From an uncultured Collinsella sp. (GTDB lineage: Bacteria; Actinomycetota; Coriobacteriia; Coriobacteriales; Coriobacteriaceae): 9,502 nucleotides of DNA. Location: contig URIE01000071.1 of assembly GCA_900547805.1 (NCBI GenBank), forward strand, positions 1 to 9,502. The letters run 5' to 3'. The position numbers and the translations under genes are program-made. Below are positions 1 through 5,750 of this stretch, piece by piece; position 1 is the first letter of the stretch; each line of letters opens with the position of its first letter. The notes beneath the pieces were generated by a model. That model did no database searches and was not told the origin of the DNA. It saw only the letters and a program-made list of their open reading frames with translations.

Positions 1-68
1 TCACCGACCCGTGCCTGGGCTGGGAAAAGACCGACTACCTCATCCACGAGATCGCGGAGCGGGTTTAG
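1..68 (+). CDS. 3-deoxy-7-phosphoheptulonate (DAHP) synthase, C-terminal end (partial)
   Basis: Reading from base 3, the frame gives 21 residues beginning TDPCLGWEKTDYLIHEIAE and ending with a TAG stop at 66-68. The TD-x-C-x-GW-(x)3-T-D pattern matches the C-terminal tail of class I (AroG/AroF/AroH-type) DAHP synthases, where the tail typically reads SITDxCxGWxxT. The enzyme condenses phosphoenolpyruvate and erythrose 4-phosphate in the first step of the shikimate pathway, in the cytoplasm. Only the tail is present, so catalytic residues and allosteric type cannot be judged. No intrinsic terminator with a T tract follows; the gene runs almost directly into the large palindrome at 73-172. The family call rests on a short but distinctive motif. 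Confidence 0.72.
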   Translation, partial: TDPCLGWEKTDYLIHEIAERV

Positions 69-72
69 TTAC

Positions 73-172
73 GCGGGCCGCATTTGGACAATCTGACGTT
101 CAACTTCAAGGGCGCGACCGGAAGGTCAGCGCCCTTGAAGTTGAACGTCAGATTGTCTCAAATGCGACCCGC
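73..172. repeat. Long inverted repeat 1 (28-bp perfect core arms)
   Basis: Bases 88-115 are the exact reverse complement of 129-156, giving 28 bp without a mismatch. The arms extend outward through 81-87 pairing with 157-164 (one bulged base) and, with a mismatch, to about 73 and 172. The 13-base loop 116-128 contains a further GACC/GGTC pairing around GGAA. The element starts 5 bases after the DAHP synthase stop. It lacks a T tract on either side, so it is not a canonical intrinsic terminator. It may be a mobile palindromic (REP/MITE-like) unit or a Rho-independent-like mRNA end structure; the sequence alone does not decide. Confidence 0.9.
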
Positions 173-224
173 TCGCTGTCCGTCCTCTACCTGCGGCGTT
201 GTCTTACTCCGGATGCGGCAGTTA

Positions 225-314
225 GGGACGTTCCTTTTCTGCCGGCAGTCTGGGACATTCCTTGGGGTAGTCGTTGGGGACGCTCTTGTTTGACTGGTCG
301 TTTAAGAACATCCC
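225..314. repeat. Iterated GGGACRYTCYTT-like motif (three direct, one inverted)
   Basis: GGGACGTTCCTT occurs at 225-236, GGGACATTCCTT at 252-263 and GGGACGCTCTT at 277-287. The related GGGATGTTCTT lies on the opposite strand at 304-314. The spacing between direct copies is about 25-27 bp. The last two copies form the arms of the inverted repeat at 267-324. No coding region spans them. They could be protein-binding sites or degenerate parts of a repeat family. Confidence 0.7.
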
Positions 315-324
315 CAATGACTAC
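267..324. repeat. Inverted repeat 2 (imperfect, wobble-rich arms)
   Basis: GTAGTCGTTGGGGACGCTCTT at about 267-287 pairs with the complementary segment at about 304-324. Most differences are G.U-compatible; two are C.A mismatches. An 8-12-base apical region surrounds CTGG. The pattern of compensable differences is what an element selected as RNA or single-stranded DNA would show. No T tract follows, so a terminator is not supported. Confidence 0.75.
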
Positions 325-328
325 ATAG

Positions 329-398
329 GATGAGAGTGGATAATCTCCCGTTTTTGGCCTATACCAGCGCTAAAAGGGGGAGATTATCCACTCTCATC
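329..398. repeat. Inverted repeat 3 (21-bp perfect arms)
   Basis: Bases 329-349 are the exact reverse complement of 378-398 (core AGAGTGGATAATCTCCC). The 28-base centre has partly complementary T-rich and A-rich ends. The element sits about 150 bases upstream of the acetyltransferase. Its arms are unrelated in sequence to the two palindromes before it, so three different palindromic units are stacked in 330 bases. The rest of the intergenic region, 399-545, shows no gene and no clear promoter. Confidence 0.9.
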
Positions 399-545
399 GA
401 GCAAGTGTCCGAAAATCCGCCCTCATTCCTTCTTAGGACCCTCCGTCCCCGAGGATTCGAGGCTCGCCTGCCGAATGGTCGATGCGGCCGTCCTGCGGCC
501 ATGTCACACTCAGAGGTGGCCTGACCCAACTTGGAAGGAGCCTCC

Positions 546-1190
546 ATGAGCCTTGACAACGTAACCCTGCGCGCCGCCACGCTCGATGACCTGGCCGGCA
601 TCGCCGCCATCTACAACCAGCTGTGGTGCAACACGCTGCGCAACCGCGGCGACGTCGAAGCTGCCGATTTCTGCGCGCGCTTTAACATCGCCATGCAGCT
701 GCAGCGCTCCCCCATCGCACTCGTCGCCGAGACCGAGGGCCGCATTATCGCCGCCTGCTGCATCGGCATCTTCGAGGACGGCAAGCCGCGCACCAATCCC
801 ACGTGGGAGCCCTGCTATAACGAGATGTTCGCCCAGGCAACCGAGATGGCAAAGACCGCCGATGCCAAGCTCGAGGGCTCGCTCTTTGGAGACAGCCGCG
901 AAAAGGCCACAGCGGATCGCTTTGCCGCCACAGGCAACGAATATGCCCAGGGTCAGCTCAACTTGATTATCATTGTGCCTGAATGGCAGGGCAAGGGACT
1001 CGGCCGCGAGCTCATCGACCTTGCGCGCGCCGAGCTCGCCAAGGCAGGCTGCACCAAATTCTTCCTGATGAGCGACTGCAACTCCGACTGGCAGTTTTAC
1101 GAGCACCTCAACATGAAGCGCATCCTAGAGGACCACAGCCAAGACACCGGTGACGGATTTATCGTCTATATGTACGGAGGCACGCTCTAA
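546..1190 (+). CDS. GNAT-family N-acetyltransferase
   Basis: The product has 214 residues. It carries the GNAT acetyl-CoA-binding motif A, VPEWQGKGLGRELI, with the Q-x-x-G-x-G pyrophosphate loop at about residues 148-153. The motif-B-like segment WQFYEHLNMKR follows at about 182-192, where FYEHLN-M-K is the typical late GNAT signature. GNAT enzymes move an acetyl group from acetyl-CoA to an amine on a small molecule or protein; the substrate cannot be read here. The start at 546 is chosen because GGAAGGAG (533-540) lies 5 bases upstream. An in-frame TTG at 531 would place the initiation codon inside that ribosome site. The gene stands alone between the DAHP synthase end and the convergent AlbA_2 regulator. 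The long segment between strand one and motif A (about residues 30-140) is larger than in minimal GNATs. Confidence 0.88.
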   Translation: MSLDNVTLRAATLDDLAGIAAIYNQLWCNTLRNRGDVEAADFCARFNIAMQLQRSPIALVAETEGRIIAACCIGIFEDGKPRTNPTWEPCYNEMFAQATEMAKTADAKLEGSLFGDSREKATADRFAATGNEYAQGQLNLIIIVPEWQGKGLGRELIDLARAELAKAGCTKFFLMSDCNSDWQFYEHLNMKRILEDHSQDTGDGFIVYMYGGTL

Positions 1191-1272
1191 GTACCCCTTC
1201 AATCAAGGTGCGCCGGGCACCCGGCCCTTGGCCTCTGCCCAGGAATAACCCAGGGGGCCGGACCGCCCGTCC

Positions 1273-2823
1273 CTAAACCTGCCCGACAGCGCGATATCTC
1301 GTCGCCCGAGCGCGCCCCTCTTTAACGAGTGCGCCTTCCTCAAGCAAACCGTTGATAACCCGCAGCGTCACGTCGCGCCCAGTTCCCAGAGCGTCCGAAG
1401 CATCCTGGCGCGTAAAACCGCGGGGCCGCTCAAGGGCAAAGCGAATCAAGGCGCGAGCGTATCCACCACGTCGCTCGTCCGAGACATCCTGTAGCATCGC
1501 GGACGCCTTGCACGCAACATCAAAGCCAAGCTCCTCCACGAGCTTGGCACGCACCTCGTGGCCGCAGTCGCCATTCATCGACACGTGCCCCTCTCGCTGC
1601 GCTCGCACGGATGCAAACGCCTGCGAAACATCGGGCGGCAGCGCCCCTTCCCGCTCGAGCTGCTCATAATCGCTGTAATCTCCACGCAAGTTGGGACCGC
1701 TATTGCCACGAGGCGTCAGATAGGAATTGCGCACGGCGTTGACGTTGGGCAGCGACAACCTAAACATTGCAGGGTAGGCGCAGACTTCGGGTTCCAACCC
1801 TTCCGCCTCATAGAGCGCACGGATCCCCTTGAGGCCCGTTCCAAACGCCTCAACCATCCCCAGACGCAAAAAGAGCAGTTGCAGCTTTGGATTCCGAGCG
1901 TCCGAGCCGCCCGCAAGCGCCTCCTCGACGCTGATGTGCTGCGGCCCTCCCGCATTGGTAAATTCAAGCGCCGTACGGCTCATCTTGATAAGAGACGCCA
2001 CCGAAGATTCGTAGTCGCGATGGATAAACAGGTTCAGAATTCCCTCTCGAACAGCCTCGCGGGGATAGTCGTCCTTATCTATGCGATCGAGCCTTCCCGG
2101 CACAAAGTACATACGCGTTGCGTTCGATATATTGAGGAACCGTTCGATATCCTCTATCTGCCTGAAGATCGAGCCCTCGCCATCCTGACGGTCGATAAAC
2201 TCGGTATACGCATCGTCGTTGAAGAGGCCAGCGCGGACTGCAAAGGGGTTTTGGTCAGAGACCAGCAGTGCCAAATTGGTGTAAAAGCCCAGCTCATCGA
2301 TAAGGCCGAGATTCTTTTGAGAGGTTTGGTCAAACGTAATCTCCGCGCGCCTAAAGGCCCGCTCGGCTTCAAAAAACGTCAAGCTCTGTTCATGAGAGCG
2401 CGCGGTCTCAAAATAATCGCCGTCGGTGCGCTTGATCATCGAGCGGATCTGGGCCATCTCGATGGGCACGTTGGCAGGACCTAGGCGCCGATATACCCCG
2501 GCGGGAACAAATCCCTTCGAGCACAGGCAGTACGGCTTGTGAGGACCCGCTTCCACCTCGATTTTCACCAACGCTGCGCCATCGATGTCCAATGCGGAGA
2601 CCGTCGTGATTTCAGAAACGTCGGGATACACGCCATCGGTTATTGCATTAGAGCATTGAAGCATGGTGGCATCGATATCGTCCACTCCGACGATGCTGCC
2701 AAAATCGTCGATTCCGATATACAAGGTACCACCATTCGAATTGGCAAACGCCACCACAGCTTTGAGCAGCTTAGGGGTAAATGTGCACTTGAACTCCACG
2801 GTTTCACTTTCAACAAGCTGCAT
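1273..2823 (-). CDS. AlbA_2-domain transcriptional regulator with divergent ATPase domain and C-terminal winged helix
   Basis: The product has 516 residues. The N-terminus (about residues 4-125) is an AlbA_2/Schlafen-type domain with the signature ESETVEFK, followed by VVAFANSNGGTLYIGIDDFG-x-(I/V)-G. The middle (about 250-350) resembles the HATPase_c_4 region of this family: PREAVREGILNLFIHRDY, then the GGS...RNPKLQ...FGTGLKGIR pattern. The last 65 residues look like a winged helix (FTRQDASDALGTGRDVTLR), suggesting DNA binding. Such proteins are predicted transcriptional regulators, but few have a known ligand. ATG at 2823 is preferred because GGGGG lies 4 bases upstream; the in-frame ATG at 2838 has no ribosome site. 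The gene is transcribed alone, away from aguA1, which is cut off by a terminator. Operator-like repeats at its promoter suggest autoregulation. Confidence 0.85.
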   Translation of the reverse strand: MQLVESETVEFKCTFTPKLLKAVVAFANSNGGTLYIGIDDFGSIVGVDDIDATMLQCSNAITDGVYPDVSEITTVSALDIDGAALVKIEVEAGPHKPYCLCSKGFVPAGVYRRLGPANVPIEMAQIRSMIKRTDGDYFETARSHEQSLTFFEAERAFRRAEITFDQTSQKNLGLIDELGFYTNLALLVSDQNPFAVRAGLFNDDAYTEFIDRQDGEGSIFRQIEDIERFLNISNATRMYFVPGRLDRIDKDDYPREAVREGILNLFIHRDYESSVASLIKMSRTALEFTNAGGPQHISVEEALAGGSDARNPKLQLLFLRLGMVEAFGTGLKGIRALYEAEGLEPEVCAYPAMFRLSLPNVNAVRNSYLTPRGNSGPNLRGDYSDYEQLEREGALPPDVSQAFASVRAQREGHVSMNGDCGHEVRAKLVEELGFDVACKASAMLQDVSDERRGGYARALIRFALERPRGFTRQDASDALGTGRDVTLRVINGLLEEGALVKEGRARATRYRAVGQV

Positions 2824-2840
2824 GCTACCCCCTATCATCG

Positions 2841-2879
2841 ACTATCGACGATTCTAGACCAACTATCGACGATAAGCAA
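2841..2879 (-). promoter_or_regulatory. Promoter and twin operator-like repeats of the AlbA_2 regulator gene
   Basis: On the minus strand, a -35-like TTGCTT (2874-2879) and a -10-like TAGAAT (2851-2856) are separated by exactly 17 bases. The 12-mer ACTATCGACGAT occurs at 2841-2852 and again at 2862-2873, start to start 21 bp, about two helical turns. One copy fills the spacer and the other lies just downstream of the -10 box, over the expected transcription start. The core TATCGACGATA is an 11-bp palindrome around a central base. This layout is typical of a site where a repressor blocks RNA polymerase. The bound protein is inferred, not shown; the adjacent DNA-binding regulator is the obvious candidate. 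Confidence 0.7.
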
Positions 2880-2938
2880 GGCCCCTGGTACCCTCGCTTA
2901 GACCCGAGTGCCCGCGTGCAACGCTGCCCGCCGCACGC

Positions 2939-2972
2939 AAAAGGGCCCGCCAGCGTGTGCGCCAGCGGGCCC
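2939..2972 (-). terminator. Intrinsic terminator of aguA1
   Basis: On the minus strand a 13-bp stem (2943-2955 with 2960-2972, two G.U pairs) closes a CACA loop and is followed by TTTT. It lies 40 bases past the aguA1 stop codon. It separates aguA1 from the AlbA_2 regulator gene, so the two are not co-transcribed. Confidence 0.9.
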
Positions 2973-3012
2973 CAGGTCATATCGACACTACCCCGTGTGC
3001 CTGCAACCGCCT

Positions 3013-4134
3013 CTACTTGCAGCGCGCCTTGGGCTGCTGTTGGGTGATGCAGTGGATGTTGCCGCCGCCGTAGATAACCTCGCGAGTCATGATACCGATG
3101 ACTTCACGGTCCGGATAAGCAGCCTGGATATCCTTGAGCGCCTGGGCATCGTTGGGGTCGCCAAACTGTGGCACCAGCACCGCCCCGTTGATGGGCAGGA
3201 AGTTGAGGTAGCTCGGCTCGAAAGCGTCCTCGGGAGTACGCGGCAGCACACCCTCGACCGGATCGATGGTCGATGCCTCCTCCTCGGTCATATATACCGA
3301 GGTCGCAGGCATAATCACCTTGTGGATCTTAAGCTTGCGGCCACGGGCATCCGTCGTCTCGGAAAGCGTCTTATACGCCTCTTGGCACTCCTTGTAGAAC
3401 TTATGGTTGGGATCATCGGTCCACATGCAGCAGACCTCGCCGGGCGCACTAAAGCATGCGACGTCGTCCACATGACCGTTCGTTTCGTACGGATCGATAC
3501 CGTCCTTGATCCAGATAACCTTCTCGATACCGAGATACTCAGAGAGCTTCTCCTCAATCTGCTCCTTGGTGTACTGCGGGTTGCGGTCCTCGTTGAGCAG
3601 ACACATCTCGGTGGTCACGACGGTGCCTTGACCATCACAGTTGAACGAGCCGCCCTCGAGGATATAATCCTCGGGACGATAGCGGTTAACCTGCTCGAGC
3701 TGTGCCACCTGCAGGCCAATGGAAGCGTCCTTGTCCCACGGGAAATACAGGCCGTCAATGAAACCGCCGTAAGCATTAAAGTGGAAGTGCGAAAGAGCAA
3801 CCTCACCATTGTCATTAACGAGGAACGCCGGGCCGGGGTCGCGAATCCAGCTGTCGTTGTACTCCATGTGGATAACGCGCACGTTTTCAACGCCGTCGAA
3901 GATCTCACACACCGCGGGGAAGTCTTCGGTGTTGACGCCCACAGTGATGGGCTGAAAACGTGCAATGGTCTTGATGATCTCGGTGAAGACCTTCTGCGCC
4001 GGCTTGGCGCCGCAGCGCCACACGTCGGAGCGGTGCGGCCACAGAATCCAGGTGCGCTCCTGCTCCTCATACTCGCCGGGCATATAGAACCCGTCCTTCT
4101 TAGGCGTGGATTCACTCTCGTAGATGGTCTTCAT
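3013..4134 (-). CDS. aguA: Agmatine deiminase (paralogue 1)
   Basis: The product has 373 residues, the usual length for bacterial agmatine deiminase, a cytoplasmic enzyme converting agmatine and water to N-carbamoylputrescine and ammonia. Family landmarks run in order: STPKKDGFYMPGEYEEQERTW at the start, DSWIRDPGPAF (Asp99), FNAYGGFIDGLYFPWDKD, ILEGGS (Glu160), DGIDPYETNGHVDDVACF (His221, Asp223), and the nucleophile Cys362 in GGGNIHCITQQQP. These are the expected residues of the guanidine-modifying enzyme fold. ATG at 4134 follows AGGAG by 6 bases. The gene diverges from the LuxR-type regulator and ends in a strong terminator, so it is likely monocistronic. It is clearly homologous to AguA2 at 7586-8791 but lacks that protein's insertion. 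Agmatine is the most likely substrate; another guanidino amine is possible. Confidence 0.95.
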   Translation of the reverse strand: MKTIYESESTPKKDGFYMPGEYEEQERTWILWPHRSDVWRCGAKPAQKVFTEIIKTIARFQPITVGVNTEDFPAVCEIFDGVENVRVIHMEYNDSWIRDPGPAFLVNDNGEVALSHFHFNAYGGFIDGLYFPWDKDASIGLQVAQLEQVNRYRPEDYILEGGSFNCDGQGTVVTTEMCLLNEDRNPQYTKEQIEEKLSEYLGIEKVIWIKDGIDPYETNGHVDDVACFSAPGEVCCMWTDDPNHKFYKECQEAYKTLSETTDARGRKLKIHKVIMPATSVYMTEEEASTIDPVEGVLPRTPEDAFEPSYLNFLPINGAVLVPQFGDPNDAQALKDIQAAYPDREVIGIMTREVIYGGGNIHCITQQQPKARCK

Positions 4135-4174
4135 TTCAAGCTCCTAAATCTCGGTGCTTTTGCTTGACGAGACC

Positions 4175-4203
4175 ATAATGCAGCCGTACCCAGATGTCCT
4201 CAA
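4175..4203 (-). promoter_or_regulatory. Putative aguA1 promoter
   Basis: On the minus strand TTGAGG (4198-4203) and CATTAT (4175-4180) are separated by 17 bases; each matches the sigma-70 consensus at 4 of 6 positions. Transcription would start near 4168, leaving a leader of about 34 bases before the AGGAG ribosome site. The match is moderate, and no experiment is implied. Confidence 0.45.
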
Positions 4204-4221
4204 TGGTCCCTCGAGCCCCTT

Positions 4222-4250
4222 TCAGCGACCGACGGTATACCATTCGCTGA
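4222..4250. promoter_or_regulatory. Candidate operator between aguA1 and the LuxR-type gene
   Basis: TCAGCGA (4222-4228) and its exact reverse complement TCGCTGA (4244-4250) flank a 15-base centre. Inside the centre is a perfect 8-bp palindrome, GGTATACC (4234-4241). The site lies in the divergent intergenic region, upstream of the proposed aguA1 -35 box and about 63 bases before the regulator's start codon. That is a sensible place for a dimeric activator. Assignment to the adjacent LuxR-type protein is inference. Confidence 0.45.
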
Positions 4251-4312
4251 CCTAAAGTTCTATTCAGGCCGAGAACATGACATACTGGGTTCCACAATGG
4301 AAAGGACGCCCT

Positions 4313-5116
4313 ATGCCCCCATGCAATAAACAGCAGACTATTGAGTTGGACAGTACGACCTGGACTGCTCTCAACGAGCTCGCGCTTGCAATCCACGCAT
4401 CACACGGTGTCGATAAGCTGCAAAAGGAGACCCTCGAGGGAACGACAGGGCTCGTGCCCCATCGGATCGCCATGTTCGACCTGATCGAGGCGGCGGGCAG
4501 TGATGCCCCACGTTACGTCCACCCCGCAAGCAGCGGAATGGACGACCGCGCACTGAGCGACTACTACAACCGCTACGCCGCGATGGACTATACAACATGG
4601 AGCTTTGACTTACATAAGGTCGGCGTCTACCGCGACCTCGACCTCGTCGACGTCGAGCGACGCGATGCCACGCCCATCTATCGCAAATGGATGGAACCGC
4701 AGGGCGTCTACTTTGGCTGTACGGCCACGCTCGCGCACAACGACAGGCCGCTAGGAAGCATCACCCTGTTTCGCGAACGCACAGCCGGAGACTTCACCGA
4801 CACCGAGCTCGCAATCCTGCTCGAAATCGCTCGGCACGCGAGCCTCGCGCTCGCCAACCTCTATCCTCGGGGCATTAAACTCACCCAGACAGAAGACACA
4901 AACCAGCTGAATGCTTTCATTACAGAGCACAATATCCAACCGCGCGAAGCCGAAGTCATGCGGCTCATGCTCGACGGCAAAACGAACAAACAGATGGCAA
5001 ACGAGCTATTCATAAGCGAGTCAACCGTCAAGAAGCATGTCAACGCCATCTATCGCAAGCTCGGCGTCAGCAACCGCCTGGGCCTCATGACTGCCACGCG
5101 AAACATCCCGCGATAA
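4313..5116 (+). CDS. LuxR-family transcriptional regulator with GAF-like sensor domain
   Basis: The product has 267 residues. The C-terminus (about 208-260) is a LuxR-type helix-turn-helix: QPREAEVMRLMLDGKTNKQM, then ANELFISESTVKKHVNAIYR, then KLGVSNR. The N-terminal 185 residues look GAF-like, ending in the typical closing helix FTDTELAILLEIARHASLAL; no membrane segment or phospho-acceptor receiver domain is visible. It would be a cytoplasmic ligand-responsive transcription factor. ATG at 4313 is chosen because AAAGGA lies 6 bases upstream; an in-frame ATG at 4277 has no ribosome site. It diverges from aguA1 and converges towards the permease. In fermentative agmatine deiminase clusters of lactic acid bacteria the regulator AguR is also LuxR-type but membrane-bound, so this protein is at most a functional analogue. 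Control of the agmatine genes is inferred from position. Confidence 0.9.
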   Translation: MPPCNKQQTIELDSTTWTALNELALAIHASHGVDKLQKETLEGTTGLVPHRIAMFDLIEAAGSDAPRYVHPASSGMDDRALSDYYNRYAAMDYTTWSFDLHKVGVYRDLDLVDVERRDATPIYRKWMEPQGVYFGCTATLAHNDRPLGSITLFRERTAGDFTDTELAILLEIARHASLALANLYPRGIKLTQTEDTNQLNAFITEHNIQPREAEVMRLMLDGKTNKQMANELFISESTVKKHVNAIYRKLGVSNRLGLMTATRNIPR

Positions 5117-5154
5117 AAAGGGCGCCTTCCATACGGAGAACGCCCTTTGATTTC
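5117..5154 (+). terminator. Intrinsic terminator of the LuxR-type gene
   Basis: AAAGGGCG (5117-5124), immediately after the stop codon, pairs with CGCCCTTT (5141-5148). An inner TCC/GGA pairing strengthens the stem, and TTTGATTT follows. The A-rich side on the left would also give a T tract to minus-strand transcripts, so it may work in both directions. Confidence 0.8.
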
Positions 5155-5184
5155 GCCATTTGAATTATTGTCGGCTCTGGCTCA

Positions 5185-5403
5185 AAGAGTAGACAGGTTT
5201 ATTTTGGCAGGTTTTATCTGGGCAAATGTCTGCCGCCACGAGGGAGCTGCCTTCCATCGCGGCGGTCTTCTAGCAGAAAAACCAAGTGAGCAGGCTTTTT
5301 GTAGGAGACCAAGCACGCCCCAAAACGCCACAGCTCTGACCTGCGGTTTTATTGAGTATTTGTCGCGGTGTGCTCGGCATATCCAAATAAGTCTACTCAC
5401 TTG
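5185..5403. repeat. Imperfect inverted-repeat element with 40-45-base arms, plus a degenerate third copy of its end
   Basis: Bases 5283 to about 5326 read CAAGTGAGCAGGCTTTTTG onward. The reverse strand from 5403 inward reads CAAGTGAGTAGACTTATTTG onward. The two arms align along about 45 bases with roughly three quarters identity and a few one-base gaps, ending around GAGCAC/AAGCAC. A related end, GAGTAGACAGGTTTATTTTGG, occurs again at 5187-5207. Between 5229 and about 5276 another pairing (TCTGC with GCAGA, CCGCC with GGCGG) is visible. The open frames crossing this stretch on both strands have neither ribosome sites nor recognisable motifs. It is best read as a non-coding, partly decayed repeat element. 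Confidence 0.65.
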
Positions 5404-5429
5404 CATCTGCCCATCCCCTTTGTGGTGGT

Positions 5430-5459
5430 TTGGAGCTCTCCTCGGCGGGATGCTAGACT
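5430..5459 (+). promoter_or_regulatory. Possible promoter of the 63-aa small gene
   Basis: An extended -10-like TGCTAGACT (5451-5459) is preceded at 18 bases by a weak -35-like TTGGAG (5430-5435). It would start a transcript near 5466 with a leader of about 48 bases before the GTG start at 5514. The extended TG helps; the -35 match is poor. Confidence 0.35.
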
Positions 5460-5513
5460 TGCGGCGTACACATTCGCGCCAAAACACGAGCCGCATGCAG
5501 GAAAGGAGATGCC

Positions 5514-5705
5514 GTGGCGCCGATCGCACCACTCGAGATGCTTGTTGCACCCGCTGCCAGGGCCATCACCCACCTGAGGGACTCCTTAACCTACGACGAT
5601 ATTCCCTGCGCCGCCCAGGCTCGCCCGGACAGTCGCCCTTACCTGGGCCATGTCCCCTACTTTGCGCCCAAGCTCGCTTCCGATTCCGAACACCACAAGC
5701 AGTAA
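5514..5705 (+). CDS. Small protein of 63 residues, function unknown
   Basis: A GTG start at 5514 lies 5 bases after the strong ribosome site GGAAAGGAG (5500-5508), and the frame ends with TAA at 5703-5705. Codons favour C or G at the third position, as in the neighbouring genes. The protein begins MAPIAPLEMLVAPAARAITH and contains PYLGHVPYFAPKL near its end. It has no clear membrane segment, no signal peptide and one cysteine. It converges with the permease gene, 35 bases away. I do not recognise a family. It may be a genuine conserved small gene or the 5' remnant of a longer one; the good ribosome site favours real translation. Confidence 0.5.
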   Translation: MAPIAPLEMLVAPAARAITHLRDSLTYDDIPCAAQARPDSRPYLGHVPYFAPKLASDSEHHKQ

Positions 5706-5722
5706 TCCAAGATGCACCAAGC

Positions 5723-5750
5723 GCCGCGCAACTCGCGGCACTACTCTTTT
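5723..5750 (+). terminator. Possible terminator between convergent small gene and permease
   Basis: GCCGCG (5723-5728) pairs with CGCGGC (5734-5739) around a 5-base loop and is followed by ACTACTCTTTT. The T tract is weak and overlaps the permease stop codon. It is plausible for the plus-strand small gene but not strong. Confidence 0.4.

Noticed and set aside
510..1106. Minus-strand open frame opposite the GNAT gene
   Set aside because: Antisense to a clear GNAT protein and without a ribosome site or motif.
1221..1261. Shared terminator between the GNAT gene and AlbA_2 regulator
   Set aside because: CCGGCCC (1221-1227) pairs with GGGCCGG (1255-1261), but the loop is long and neither side has a T tract, so function is unsupported.
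1558..2484. Plus-strand open frame opposite the AlbA_2 regulator
   Set aside because: The minus-strand product has coherent family domains; this one has none.
2908..4167. Long plus-strand open frame opposite aguA1
   Set aside because: It is antisense to a gene with every catalytic motif in place, has no ribosome site and no recognisable domain; GC-rich codon use on one strand creates such frames.
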